Part shown: piece by piece, positions 45,294-56,546 of the stretch
How the letters are laid out: each line of letters opens with the position of its first letter
Numbering within the stretch: the first letter of the stretch is position 1
Source: Cognatiluteimonas telluris
GTDB taxonomy: Bacteria > Pseudomonadota > Gammaproteobacteria > Xanthomonadales > Xanthomonadaceae
Assembly: GCF_011320095.1 (NCBI RefSeq)
Contig: NZ_JAANOY010000002.1
Location: 1-64,000, forward strand
Direction: 5' to 3'
DNA length: 64,000 bases
Made by a program: the position numbers and the translations under genes
Notes under the pieces: generated by a model
Database searches by the model: none
What the model was told of the DNA's origin: nothing
What the model saw: the letters and a program-made list of their open reading frames with translations, nothing else

Positions 45294-46319
45294 CTAGTAC
45301 GCCCGGCACTGCACGAAACGCACCGGCTTGCGGCTGCCTGCCGGGGGCTGCAACTGGAGCCGGGTGGCGCCGAGTTCATCGTCCTGTTCCAGCAGCGGGC
45401 AGATCGAGGGCAGGGGATCGCTGGTGTCATCGACCAGTTGCACCAGCAGCGTCGACTGGGTTTCCCAGACGGCGCGATCGACTAGTGGCAGGCTCGCGAT
45501 CGCTGCTGCGACAGCCTTGCGCCGGCGCATGAGTTCGGCCGGAGCATCGTCTTTGGCAAGCGCCGTCGGGCTGGTCGTCGCGGGTGACGGCAATGGCGAC
45601 GCGGGCGTTGCGACCGGGGCGGATGCCGGGGTCGTGGTCCCGGTCGCCACGTGGGTTTCCGGCCGGGTCGTGGGCACGCTCGCCGCGGCAGCCGGCAGAT
45701 CGGACACATCGGGGGACGTGTCCGGTTGTTCGCGCCGCATCAGCATGAACAGCACCAGCCCCAGCACCAGTCCGAGCAGCCACGCCATCAGTACCTGCTG
45801 GCGCGATCGGGCCTTGGATGGTGCCGAGATCGCGTCGCGTTGTTCTTCGGGCAACAACGGCCGCAGCTCGGGCCACAAGGTTGGGCCGTCCATCAGTTCG
45901 ATCCGCTGCGCGCGGGCCAGCGGCCGCGCTTCGGGCGCGAACTGCCCCGGCGTGACCAGCAGGCCCCCCGCAAGGTTGTGCATGCGGATGGCATTGGCGA
46001 ATTCAGCAATGGCGGTCGATCCAAGTACGTAGGCGGCGCCGTGCTTGGACGAAAGCAGGAACCGCTGGCCGTTCCGCTCCAGGACGTAGTCGCCTTCCTC
46101 GCCGGGCGAGTTGGGCTCGAAGGTGCGCTCGTAGCCGCGGCGGATCAGGGCATCGAGCACCAGGTGGATGAAGTCGCGCCAACGCATGCCGGCCAGCGCC
46201 GCGACGCCGGCCGCGGCTTCCTCACGTGGCAGGCGGACGCGGTGCAGGTACAGCGTCGCCGGAATGCCGACGACCAGCACGCTCATCACCGGAAACACCC
46301 ATTGCGCCCAATCGCCCAC
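45294..46319 (-). CDS. Membrane protein with Mrr-like restriction endonuclease fold
   Basis: 341 residues. N-terminal membrane segment (8-24), then a PD-(D/E)xK Mrr-type domain at about 44-145 (MRWRDFIHLVLDALIRRGYE, GDYVLERNGQRFLLSSKHG, GGLLVTPGQFAPEARPLA), a second membrane helix (about 173-194, AWLLGLVLGLVLFMLM), a Thr/Pro/Ala-rich stretch and a polar C-terminus. The catalytic Asp is D77, but the usual QxK/ExK is SxK (S90, K92), so DNA cleavage may be lost. The membrane topology also argues against a typical restriction enzyme. Function unknown. Confidence 0.65.
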   Translation of the reverse strand: MGDWAQWVFPVMSVLVVGIPATLYLHRVRLPREEAAAGVAALAGMRWRDFIHLVLDALIRRGYERTFEPNSPGEEGDYVLERNGQRFLLSSKHGAAYVLGSTAIAEFANAIRMHNLAGGLLVTPGQFAPEARPLARAQRIELMDGPTLWPELRPLLPEEQRDAISAPSKARSRQQVLMAWLLGLVLGLVLFMLMRREQPDTSPDVSDLPAAAASVPTTRPETHVATGTTTPASAPVATPASPLPSPATTSPTALAKDDAPAELMRRRKAVAAAIASLPLVDRAVWETQSTLLVQLVDDTSDPLPSICPLLEQDDELGATRLQLQPPAGSRKPVRFVQCRAY

Positions 46320-46433
46320 GCCAACCTCACCGCCCGGAACCGAGGCGGAAGGATAGTCGAAACGTCCGCGGGCCTGTGTGTTGGCCGGGCGCGATGCGGG
46401 CGGCTGCGGGGCAGCCGCGATGCGAGCCGGTCG

Positions 46434-46709
46434 TCAGCCCAGGCGCTCGGCCAGCACCCGGCGCATTTCCTGTTCGATCGGGCCCTTCATCGCCGCGAAC
46501 AACATCCCCAGCCGGGCATCCACCAGCAGCGCGCCCGGCACCAGCGCGACCTGGCCATCGACGCCGCTGCGCTTGAAATGCAGCACGTCGCCTTCCCAGC
46601 GATAGTCCAGCCCGAATCGCTGGCCGAGCTTGATCGCGAAATCCTCGACCGCCTGGCGCGCCTGTGCCGGCGGCAACGAATGGGGATGGCGGATCTGGAT
46701 GGTCGACAT
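46434..46709 (-). CDS. Polyhydroxyalkanoic acid system (PHA_gran_rgn) family protein
   Basis: 91 residues. IQIRHPHSLPPAQARQAVED, then ALVPGALLVDARLGML and a charged C-terminal helix (KGPIEQEMRRVLAERLG), as in the PHA_gran_rgn family of small proteins often near PHA synthesis genes, though many members lie elsewhere and have no proven role. No phaC/phaP genes are nearby. Stands alone, divergent from the FHA gene. Confidence 0.7.
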   Translation of the reverse strand: MSTIQIRHPHSLPPAQARQAVEDFAIKLGQRFGLDYRWEGDVLHFKRSGVDGQVALVPGALLVDARLGMLFAAMKGPIEQEMRRVLAERLG

Positions 46710-46835
46710 GGATCGGTCCTGGGCAGTGGCCGGCGAAGCGTCATTGTGCGATGGCGGCGCGGTTGGGCCAAATCGCCATGGACGCTGCCTCGCGGCCTGC
46801 GCGCGCGAGTTGGAGCTTCTGCTAAATTGCCGCCG

Positions 46836-47636
46836 GTGGAAGAGATCAAGCTCAGGATTGCCGGTGCGGATGGCGAGACCGCGCTGGGCGCGGGCGTGCA
46901 TGCCATCGGCCGCGATGCCCGTGGCACCATCGGTGTTGTCGGCGACGGCCGCGATGCGTTGCTGCGATTCTGCGTGGACCGGCGTGGCGTGTGGATGACG
47001 GTCGACGACGCCGCGCGTGGCGTGCACGTCAACGGCCGCCCGGTGCGCCGGATGGCCATGTTGCGCGTCGGCGACACGGTCCATGTCGACGGCGCCGAAG
47101 TCATGCTGATCGGCACGCCGGCGCTGGACATGCCGGCGAAGCTGGGCAACACGCCGGTGGAAGCCGGCATCGATCCGCGGGTCGTCTTGCGCGGCGTCGG
47201 TGGGCGATACCACGGCCGAAGCTTCACCCTCGAACGGCCGCGCCTGGTGGGCCGCGCCGCCGACGCCGACATCCGCATCGACGATGGCGCGTTCGCCGAT
47301 CGCCATGCGCGGATCGACATGAGCCAGGACGTGATCGTGCTGCGCGACCTGGGTTCGGCCGAGGGCAGCATCGTCAACGGCGAGCAGGTGCGCGACGCCG
47401 TGCTGCGCCCGGGCGACCAGATCGTCTTCGATGCGCACCACCGCTTCGTGGTCGAAGCGCCTGCGCGCGCCATGGGGCAGGCCGGAGCCCCGGAGTTGTC
47501 CGACGACGAGAATCGGGAACTGCCGTCTCCGCAAGGCTCGGGTCGTTCCGGGCGCCGCCTGCCGTGGCTGCTGCTCGCGGCGCTGCTGATCGCGATGGCA
47601 TTGAGCGCGTTGCTGCTGTTCGGGGTCCAGGCCTAG
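46836..47636 (+). CDS. Double FHA-domain protein with C-terminal membrane anchor
   Basis: 266 residues from a GTG at 46836. First FHA-like domain about 3-95 (AIGRDARG, GVHVNGRPVRR), with a weak core. Second FHA domain about 115-205 (RLVGRAADADIRIDDGAFAD, DRHARID, GSIVNGEQV) with the key Gly-Arg, Arg-His and Asn-Gly. The C-terminal helix about 240-262 (RLPWLLLAALLIAMALSALL) anchors it, with FHA domains in the cytosol. FHA domains bind phosphothreonine; no kinase is encoded nearby. Partner unknown. Confidence 0.78.
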   Translation: MEEIKLRIAGADGETALGAGVHAIGRDARGTIGVVGDGRDALLRFCVDRRGVWMTVDDAARGVHVNGRPVRRMAMLRVGDTVHVDGAEVMLIGTPALDMPAKLGNTPVEAGIDPRVVLRGVGGRYHGRSFTLERPRLVGRAADADIRIDDGAFADRHARIDMSQDVIVLRDLGSAEGSIVNGEQVRDAVLRPGDQIVFDAHHRFVVEAPARAMGQAGAPELSDDENRELPSPQGSGRSGRRLPWLLLAALLIAMALSALLLFGVQA

Positions 47637-47825
47637 CGATTTGCGTGCCTGCGGCATCGGCCGGGCGTCCGGGCCGGATCCGCCGACCGGCCATGCCGGC
47701 GGTGGCGGCCATCCCCCGCCGGGGCGGATGCCGGGAGCCTGCATTTGCAGGCAGGCGCCCCGGGCCGGGCCCAAGCCCTGCTGCGCTGCGGCATACTCGC
47801 CGCTCCCTTCCGACGAGTCGTGCCG

Positions 47826-48926
47826 ATGTCGCGTGTCCACAACTTCAGCGCCGGGCCGGCGACCTTGCCGCTGGCCGTCCTCGAACAGGCACGCGACGAG
47901 ATGCTCGACTGGCGCGGGGTCGGCGCCTCGATCGTCGAACTGAGCCATCGCGGACCGGAATTCATGCAGGTCGCCGCGCAGACGGAAAGCGACCTGCGCA
48001 CGCTGCTGTCCATTCCCGACGACTACGCCGTGCTCTTCCTGTCCGGCGGCGCCACCACCCAGCAGGCCCTGCTGGCGCTGAACTTCGCCGCGCCGGGCCA
48101 GGCGGCGGACTACGTAATCACCGGCCATTGGGGCAAGACCGCGCTCAAGCAGGTCAAGCCCTACGTCCAGGCCAACGTCGCCGCGAGCAGCGAGGCCGAT
48201 GGCTTCCGCAGCATCCCGCCGCGCCCGGACTGGCAGCTGTCCCCGGATGCCGCATACCTGCACATCACCGCGAACGAAACCATCCACGGCGTCGAATTCC
48301 GCGATGCGCACCTGGACGCGATCGGCGACACCGGCGGCGTGCCGCTGTTCGCCGACTTCAGCTCGAGCATCGCTTCGGAGCCGCTGGACATCGCGCGCTT
48401 CGGCATGGTCTACGGCGGCGCGCAGAAGAACCTCGGCCCGGTCGGCATCAGCGTCGCGATCGTCCGGCGCGACCTGTTCGAGCGCGCCGGCCAGCCGCGC
48501 GCGGACATCTTCGACTACCGCTCGCACCTGGCGAAGGAGTCGATGCTCAACACCCCGCCGAGCTGGAACTGGTACCTGCTCGGGCTGACCGTAAAATGGA
48601 TGCTGGACGAAGGCGGCGTGGAGGAGTTCGCGCGCCGCAACGCGCGCAAGGCGGCGCTGCTGTACGCGGCGATCGATGGCTCCGGCGGCTTCTATCGCAA
48701 CGAGGTGGATGCGGCGGTGCGCTCGCGCATGAACGTGCCGTTCTTCCTCCACGACGCCACGCTCGACAAGGGGTTCCTGGAGCAGGCGAAAGCGGCCGGG
48801 CTGATTTCGCTCAAGGGCCATCGCGCCCTCGGCGGCATGCGCGCGTCGCTCTACAACGCCATGCCCGAAGCGGGCGTGGTGGCGCTGGTGGCGTTCATGC
48901 GCGATTTCCAGCAGCGGCACGGCTGA
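47826..48926 (+). CDS. serC: Phosphoserine aminotransferase
   Basis: 366 residues from the ATG at 47826 ([15 protein letters not shown]). [17 protein letters not shown] and [17 protein letters not shown] hold the PLP-lysine region and cofactor contacts. Converts 3-phosphohydroxypyruvate and glutamate to phosphoserine; also acts in PLP synthesis. First gene of a serC-hisC-aroA cluster (gaps 44 bp and -4 nt). The 190 bp between the FHA gene and serC hold nothing recognised. Confidence 0.94.
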   Translation: MSRVHNFSAGPATLPLAVLEQARDEMLDWRGVGASIVELSHRGPEFMQVAAQTESDLRTLLSIPDDYAVLFLSGGATTQQALLALNFAAPGQAADYVITGHWGKTALKQVKPYVQANVAASSEADGFRSIPPRPDWQLSPDAAYLHITANETIHGVEFRDAHLDAIGDTGGVPLFADFSSSIASEPLDIARFGMVYGGAQKNLGPVGISVAIVRRDLFERAGQPRADIFDYRSHLAKESMLNTPPSWNWYLLGLTVKWMLDEGGVEEFARRNARKAALLYAAIDGSGGFYRNEVDAAVRSRMNVPFFLHDATLDKGFLEQAKAAGLISLKGHRALGGMRASLYNAMPEAGVVALVAFMRDFQQRHG

Positions 48927-48970
48927 CTGCCGTTGCCGCTGCGCCATGCGTCGATGAGGAAGGGACCGAT

Positions 48971-50149
48971 GTGCCAGGCGCCAGGGCAAGCGTTTCCAGG
49001 CCATCGGGCGGTGGCACGGTGACGGACGCAGGCGCCGACGAAACCTTCTTCGCGCAGCGGGCGCAACCCGGCATCCGGGGCCTGCGCGCCTACGATCCCG
49101 GCCACGACCTGGTCGCGCTGCGCGCACGGCGCGCGCCCGATCCGCTGGTCGAACTGGGCTCCAACGAAAATCCGCAGGGTGCGTCGCCCGCGGCGCGGGC
49201 TGCCGTGCTGGATGCGCTTCACCAGCTGCACCGTTATCCCGATCCGCTCGGTGGCGCGCTCAAGCGGGCGCTGGCGCAACGCCTGGATGTCGCGCCTGCG
49301 CAACTGCTGCTGGGCAATGGTTCGCACGAATTGCTGATGCAGTTCGCGCAGGTGTTTTCGGGACCCGGCGACGAGATCGTCGCCTCGCAGTACGGGTTCG
49401 CGGTCTACGCGCTGGCCGCGCAGGCGGCAGGGGCCACGCTGTGGCAGGCGCCGGCATTCGCGCGCGACCACCCGATGGCGCGCGGACACGACCTGGAGGC
49501 GATCGCGGCGCGGATCGGCCCGCGCACGAAGATCGCCTACCTCGCCAACCCCAACAATCCCACCGGCACCTGGTACGGCGCCGAGGCCTTCGCCGCGTTC
49601 ATGGCGCGGGTGCCAGACACCGTGCTGGTCGTCGTGGACGAGGCCTATCACGAATATGCCGATGCACCCGACTACGCATCGGCGCAGGTCCTGCAGGCCG
49701 CGCATCGCAACCTGGTCGTGACCCGCACCTTCAGCAAGGCGTACGCACTGGCGGGATTGCGCGTCGGCTACGCGATCGCCAACGCGGGCCTCATCGCCGT
49801 GATGGAGCGCGTGCGCGAAAGCTTCAACGTCAACCTGCCCGGCCTGGCTGCCGCGCAGGCGGTGCTGGACGACCAGCCACACCTGCAGTGGGCGCTGGCG
49901 CGCAATGTCGAAGCGCGCGAAGCACTGGCCAAGGCCTTGCGCCAGCGTGGGTGGTTCGTGCATCGCTCGCTGACGAACTTCCTGCTGGTCGAATTTGGCG
50001 CAGGCACCGCGCGGGTGGAAGCCGGGCTGTTGGCCCACGGCGTGGTGGTGCGGCCGATGGCCGGTTATGGCCTGCCGGACTGCCTGCGCATCACCGTCGG
50101 CGAGGCGGGCGAGAACCGGCGCCTGCTCGCGGCGCTGGACGCATTGTGA
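48971..50149 (+). CDS. hisC: Histidinol-phosphate / aromatic aminotransferase (HisC family)
   Basis: 392 residues from a GTG at 48971 with GAGGAAGGG 6 nt upstream; a GTG at 49019 (376 residues) is the alternative and closer to the family length. PLP fold-type I: ELGSNENPQGASPAA, AYLANPNNPTGTWYG, VVDEAYHEYA and RTFSKAYALAGLRVGY with the PLP Lys. In the serC-aroA neighbourhood of related bacteria the hisC2 copy serves phenylalanine/tyrosine synthesis, so an aromatic aminotransferase role is likely here; histidinol phosphate cannot be excluded. Its stop overlaps the aroA start. Confidence 0.87.
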   Translation: MPGARASVSRPSGGGTVTDAGADETFFAQRAQPGIRGLRAYDPGHDLVALRARRAPDPLVELGSNENPQGASPAARAAVLDALHQLHRYPDPLGGALKRALAQRLDVAPAQLLLGNGSHELLMQFAQVFSGPGDEIVASQYGFAVYALAAQAAGATLWQAPAFARDHPMARGHDLEAIAARIGPRTKIAYLANPNNPTGTWYGAEAFAAFMARVPDTVLVVVDEAYHEYADAPDYASAQVLQAAHRNLVVTRTFSKAYALAGLRVGYAIANAGLIAVMERVRESFNVNLPGLAAAQAVLDDQPHLQWALARNVEAREALAKALRQRGWFVHRSLTNFLLVEFGAGTARVEAGLLAHGVVVRPMAGYGLPDCLRITVGEAGENRRLLAALDAL

Positions 50150-51465
50150 GCGGCGCCGCCCGCCAGGACTGGGTCGCCGGCAGGCGCGGCCCGCTGACCG
50201 GCACCCTCCGCGTGCCGGGCGACAAATCGGTGTCGCATCGCGCGGTGATGCTCGCCGCACTGGCGGACGGGATCTCGCGGATCGAGGGCTTCCTCGAGGG
50301 CGAAGACACCCGCGCCACGGCCTCGGTATTCGCGCGGATGGGTGTGCGTTTCGAAGCGCCCGCTGCAGGCGTCCGCATCGTGCACGGCGTGGGCGTCGAT
50401 GGCCTGCGGGCGCCGGATGGGCCACTGGACTGCGGCAATGCCGGCACCGCGATGCGCCTTCTCGCCGGGGTGTTGAGCGCACAGGCGTTCGACAGCGTGC
50501 TGGTCGGCGACGCGTCCCTGTCGCGGCGGCCGATGCGGCGGGTGATCGATCCGCTGCAGCAGATGGGTGCGCGGATCGCGTCCAGCGATGGCCTGCCGCC
50601 GCTACGGATCCACGGTGCGCGCTTGCACGGCATCGATTACCGATTGCCGGTGGCCAGCGCACAGGTGAAATCGGCGCTGCTGCTGGCCGGCCTGTGGGCC
50701 GATGGCGACACCTGCGTGCATGAGCCGCATCCCACCCGCGACTACACCGAACGCATGCTGCGCGCCTTTGGCGTCGCGATCGACTACGCGCCCGGTACCG
50801 CGCACCTGCGCGGCGGACAGCGGCTGCGCGCCTGCGAGCTGCGGGTGCCAACCGATTTTTCCTCGGCGGCCTTCTTCATCGTGGCGGCGACGCTGGTGCC
50901 GGGATCGGCGCTGCGGATCGAGCGCGTGGGCATGAATCCGCGTCGTACCGGCCTGCTGCAGGCGCTGCGTGCCATGGGCGCGGATATCGAAGCGCATGCC
51001 GTCGATGGCAGCGATCGCGACGACGCTGTCGCCGACCTGGTGGTACGGCATGCACCCCTGCATGGGATCGATCTTCCCGTCGAGATCGTTCCCGACATGA
51101 TCGATGAGTTCCCGGCATTGTTCGTGGCGGCCGCCTGCGCGACGGGCACGACGGTTGTGCGGGGGGCTGCCGAGTTGCGGGTCAAGGAATCCGATCGCAT
51201 CGCCACCATGGTGGCGGGGCTGCGCGCGCTCGGCATCGCCTGCGAGGAATCCGCCGATGGCGCAACGATCCACGGCGGACGTTTGCGGGGCGGACGGGTG
51301 GACTCGCATGGCGACCACCGCGTCGCGATGGCGTTCGCGGTCGCCGGGCAGCGCGCGGACGGTGATGTACGCATTGCCGACGTGGCCAACGTGGCGACGT
51401 CGTTCCCGGGTTTCGATGCGCTCGCCGCCGACGTCGGCTTCGGGCTTCGTACCGCGGGGCTGTAG
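50146..51465 (+). CDS. aroA: 5-enolpyruvylshikimate-3-phosphate synthase
   Basis: 439 residues from a GTG overlapping the hisC stop. LRVPGDKSVSHRAVMLAALA (substrate-binding Lys-Ser), LDCGNAGTAMRLLAGVL (PEP-site loop, with a Thr/Ala pattern unlike the E. coli GNAGTAMR-P only in flanks), and ELRVKESDRIATM. Converts shikimate-3-phosphate and PEP to EPSP in the shikimate pathway. Length matches class I/II enzymes (427-445). Confidence 0.94.
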   Translation: MSGAARQDWVAGRRGPLTGTLRVPGDKSVSHRAVMLAALADGISRIEGFLEGEDTRATASVFARMGVRFEAPAAGVRIVHGVGVDGLRAPDGPLDCGNAGTAMRLLAGVLSAQAFDSVLVGDASLSRRPMRRVIDPLQQMGARIASSDGLPPLRIHGARLHGIDYRLPVASAQVKSALLLAGLWADGDTCVHEPHPTRDYTERMLRAFGVAIDYAPGTAHLRGGQRLRACELRVPTDFSSAAFFIVAATLVPGSALRIERVGMNPRRTGLLQALRAMGADIEAHAVDGSDRDDAVADLVVRHAPLHGIDLPVEIVPDMIDEFPALFVAAACATGTTVVRGAAELRVKESDRIATMVAGLRALGIACEESADGATIHGGRLRGGRVDSHGDHRVAMAFAVAGQRADGDVRIADVANVATSFPGFDALAADVGFGLRTAGL

Positions 51466-51563
51466 CGTTCCATCCGGCAGCTTCGCGGGGAAGCCGAGCC
51501 ACTCGCAACAAAATGGCCTGATGGTCGCTGGCGGCAAACGCATGCCGATGCGGCAGTGCGGTC

Positions 51564-51770
51564 TCAGGAGCGCGGAGAAGCCGCGGCAGGCGGGACCGGC
51601 AACGGCATCGGCGCGGTGTGGCCTGCGTAGTGGTTGTAGAACGCCCAGCCCAGCGCGAACAGCGCCAGCAGGATCAGCAGCCAGAACAGCGGGTGCGTGC
51701 GCTTGGTCGGGCGATCGTCCGCCGGGTTGCGGCGGAGCGGATCGTCGCCACGGGAATCATCGAGCGACAT
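51564..51770 (-). CDS. Small single-span membrane protein, unknown
   Basis: 68 residues from the ATG at 51768-51770 (a further ATG at 51780-51782 adds four). Acidic/Arg-rich N-terminus (DDSRGDDPLRRNPADDRPTK), one membrane helix (about 28-46, PLFWLLILLALFALGWAFY), and a Pro-rich periplasmic tail. No recognised family. It lies 70 bp downstream of the TonB-family gene on the same strand and may be its companion. Confidence 0.6.
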   Translation of the reverse strand: MSLDDSRGDDPLRRNPADDRPTKRTHPLFWLLILLALFALGWAFYNHYAGHTAPMPLPVPPAAASPRS

Positions 51771-51839
51771 GGCAGGACCCATCGGGAGCGTCCAAGCCTG
51801 CCACGACGGTTGTTGCGTGCGCGTGCGCGCCGCCGTGGC

Positions 51840-53907
<2,068 letters not shown>

Positions 53908-53920
53908 CGCGATCTCCCGG

Positions 53921-54499
53921 TCACGCCGCCCGCGCCAGCGGCGTGCGGATCGACGCGTGCGCCGCGGCCATGGCGTCTTGGCGTTGCTGCGGCGACATCG
54001 CCAGGCCTTCGGCGCGGACGAATTCGATGTCCGTGATGCCAAGGAATCCGAACACCTGCCGCAGGTAGGGCTCCTGGAAATCCGTCGTACCACCCTGGTG
54101 GAACCCGCCCCGGGTGCTGGCGATGATCACCAGCTTGCCGCCAGCCAGGCCCTGGGGACCGTGCTCGGTGTAGCGGAAGGTGCGGCCCGCCACCGCGACC
54201 CGGTCGATCCAGGCCTTGAGCGTCGAGGGCACGCTGAAGTTGTACATCGGTGCCCCGATCACCACGACATCGGCTTCGAGGAACTCCTGCATCACCCGCT
54301 CGGCCTCGGCGGCTTCCGCCGGATCGGAGCCCGCCAGCGAACCGGCCCCCAGGTGGGGCAACGGCTGCGCGGCGAGATCGCGATGGCGGACCTGCAGTCC
54401 CGGCACGGCGTTCTGCCAGCGGGCGACGATCGCGGCACTGAGCGGGCGGCTGGCGGAGTTCTGGCCGAGGATGCTGGAGTCCAGGTGCAGGAGTTTCAT
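53921..54499 (-). CDS. azoR: FMN-dependent NADH-azoreductase AzoR/AcpD
   Basis: 192 residues from the ATG at 54497-54499. Flavodoxin-like fold: LLHLDSSILGQNSASRPLS (phosphate-binding), MYNFSVPSTLKAWIDRV (FMN site) and STRGG. Reduces quinones/azo compounds with NADH. Divergent from a LysR regulator gene with a palindrome in between, a common arrangement for quinone-stress control. Confidence 0.9.
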   Translation of the reverse strand: MKLLHLDSSILGQNSASRPLSAAIVARWQNAVPGLQVRHRDLAAQPLPHLGAGSLAGSDPAEAAEAERVMQEFLEADVVVIGAPMYNFSVPSTLKAWIDRVAVAGRTFRYTEHGPQGLAGGKLVIIASTRGGFHQGGTTDFQEPYLRQVFGFLGITDIEFVRAEGLAMSPQQRQDAMAAAHASIRTPLARAA

Positions 54500-54593
54500 G
54501 GCGGTGGTCCCGTTGCAGGGCGGCATTGCGCCGCGACTCGTGCAAGGTAGGCCGTTGCAACAGCGGGATAAAGATGGTCGAATATCACGCATC

Positions 54594-54609
54594 GTTCCAA
54601 TAATGGAAC
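54594..54609. promoter_or_regulatory. Candidate LysR-type operator
   Basis: GTTCCA ATAA TGGAAC, a perfect 6-bp dyad that fits the LysR T-N11-A rule, 15 bp before the LysR ATG and 94 bp upstream of azoR. Confidence 0.6.
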
Positions 54610-54624
54610 CACCCGGACACGGCC

Positions 54625-55611
54625 ATGCAGGACCTCAACGATCTGTATTACTTCGCGATGGTCGTGGACCACGGTGGATTCGCCGCCGCCGAACGTGCGC
54701 TGGGAATCCCGAAATCACGCCTGAGCCGCCGGATCACGCAATTGGAAAGCGACCTCGGTGTGCGCCTGCTGCAACGCTCCACGCGCCGCTTCGCCGTGAC
54801 CGACGTCGGCAACGGCGTCTACCGGCATGCGCAGACGATGCTGGCCGAAGCCAATGCCGCGCGCGAGGTCGTCGACCGGCTCAGCGCCGAGCCGCGCGGG
54901 GCGGTGCGCGTCAGCGTCCCGGTGAGCCTGGCGCAACAGCAGATGCCCCAGCTGTTGCCGGAATTCCTCGCCCGCTACCCGCAGGTCCGGGTCCAGCTGC
55001 AGGTCAGCAACCGCAAGGTCGACGTCATCAATGAAGGCATCGATGTCGCCCTGCGCGTGCGTTCGCGGCTCGACGACGATGGCGAGCTCGTCCTGCGACG
55101 TTTCGGCGAGATCCAGGAATTGCTGGTGGCCAGTCCGAAGTACCTGGACGGCATGGGCCGCCCGCAGGATCCCGATGATCTTGCCAGCCATGTCACGCTG
55201 AGCATCAGCGAGGACGAGGTCCGCCAGCGCTGGGAACTGCACGGGCCCGATGGCGACGTGCGGCGGGTGGAGCTCAAGCCGCGGGTGTCGGGTTCGGACT
55301 TCCCGATGCTGCTGTCGCTGGCCGAGCAGGGCCTGGGTGTCACCCTGCTGCCCGAGACACTGTGCGCGCGGCAGGTGCGCAACGGCACCCTGGAAGTGGT
55401 GCTGCCGCAATGGCGCCTGCCGCAGGGCATCTTCCACGCGGTCTTCGCATCCAGGCGCGGATTGTTGCCGGCAGTGCGCGTATTCATCGATTTCCTCGCG
55501 GAGAAAATGCCCCCGCTGCTCGATGCCGCGCGATTGGATTGCCGCGAATGCAAGCAGCACCGAAAAGCAGCTGTCACTTCCCCGCACGCGAAGGCGATGG
55601 CCACGAGCTGA
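54625..55611 (+). CDS. LysR family transcriptional regulator
   Basis: 328 residues. N-terminal winged HTH (about 1-60: YYFAMVVDHGGFAAAERALG, IPKSRLSRRITQLE), effector domain about 90-300 with VINEGIDVALRVR. Probably controls the divergent azoR, and itself. A ~25-residue basic tail extends past the usual end. Its stop TGA shares a base with the ATG of the next gene (TGATG), so it is translationally coupled to a lipid kinase gene. Confidence 0.88.
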   Translation: MQDLNDLYYFAMVVDHGGFAAAERALGIPKSRLSRRITQLESDLGVRLLQRSTRRFAVTDVGNGVYRHAQTMLAEANAAREVVDRLSAEPRGAVRVSVPVSLAQQQMPQLLPEFLARYPQVRVQLQVSNRKVDVINEGIDVALRVRSRLDDDGELVLRRFGEIQELLVASPKYLDGMGRPQDPDDLASHVTLSISEDEVRQRWELHGPDGDVRRVELKPRVSGSDFPMLLSLAEQGLGVTLLPETLCARQVRNGTLEVVLPQWRLPQGIFHAVFASRRGLLPAVRVFIDFLAEKMPPLLDAARLDCRECKQHRKAAVTSPHAKAMATS

Positions 55612-56546
55612 TGCGCACGCGGTCGGATGCGCACGGCATTCCGGTCATCGTCAACGCGCATGCGGGCGGTGGGGACGCGGAGGATGCCGGCGACAGCCTG
55701 CGCGCTGCATTCGAGCGGCATGGCCTGCAGGCGCGGGTGATGACGCTCACGCACGGGCAGTCGATCGCGGACACCGTCGATGCGCTGCTCGCTCAGGGCG
55801 AGAGATGCATCGTCGCCGCCGGCGGCGACGGCACCATCAACGCCGTCGCGGCGCGGCTGCTCGACAGCGATGTCGCCCTCGGCGTGCTGCCGATGGGGAC
55901 GCTCAACCATTTCGCGCGCGACATCGGCATTGCGTCGTCGATCGACGATGCCGTCGCCGTGCTTGCCGCCGGCCACTGCATCGCCTGCGACGTGGGCGAG
56001 GTCAACGGCCGCATCTTCCTCAACAACTCGGGGATCGGGATGTACCCGCGCATCGTCGCCGAGCGCGAGCGCGTGCAGCGACGCCTCGGCGCCGGCAAAT
56101 GGCCCGCGATGCTGCGTGCGACCTGGGACAGCCTCCGGCATCCCCACAGCAGTGACGTCGCCGTCTTCGTCGATGGCGACACCGTCCATCACCAGACGCC
56201 GTTCGTGTTCGTCGGCAACAATGCCTATGAATTCGAAGGCTTCGCGCTCGGGCGCCGCCGTCGGCTGGATGGCGGCATGTTGTCGCTATGCATCCTGCGC
56301 GGGAAATCGGCTTTCGGGTTCCTGTGGATGGCGCTGCGGTCGCTGCTGGGCATCGGTTCGCATCGCGACGACTTCGATGCCTACGCCACGACCGAGGCGC
56401 AGGTGCACCTGTGCCGGCATGACGTCAAGGTTTCGACCGACGGCGAAGTCAATTCGATGACCTCGCCGGTGTGCTATCGCATCCGCCCCAAGGCGTTGCG
56501 GGTCCTTGCGCCCGCGCCTGCCTCCACGGACGAGGCTGCGGGGTGA
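55611..56546 (+). CDS. Diacylglycerol kinase / lipid kinase family protein
   Basis: 311 residues. DAGK catalytic domain (about 8-130) with VAAGGDGTINAVAARLL (GGDGT motif) and VLPMGTLNHFARD. The C-terminal beta domain (about 130-300) includes LNNSGIGMYPRIV. Phosphorylates a diacylglycerol- or sphingosine-like lipid; cannot be told from YegS-type enzymes. Overlaps the LysR gene by one base and the phosphoesterase by one base. Confidence 0.87.
   Translation: MRTRSDAHGIPVIVNAHAGGGDAEDAGDSLRAAFERHGLQARVMTLTHGQSIADTVDALLAQGERCIVAAGGDGTINAVAARLLDSDVALGVLPMGTLNHFARDIGIASSIDDAVAVLAAGHCIACDVGEVNGRIFLNNSGIGMYPRIVAERERVQRRLGAGKWPAMLRATWDSLRHPHSSDVAVFVDGDTVHHQTPFVFVGNNAYEFEGFALGRRRRLDGGMLSLCILRGKSAFGFLWMALRSLLGIGSHRDDFDAYATTEAQVHLCRHDVKVSTDGEVNSMTSPVCYRIRPKALRVLAPAPASTDEAAG

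Noticed and set aside
46434-49127. An 897-codon minus-strand frame across FHA and serC
   Set aside because: Only the last 91 codons encode a real protein (PHA-region family); the rest is antisense to FHA and serC.
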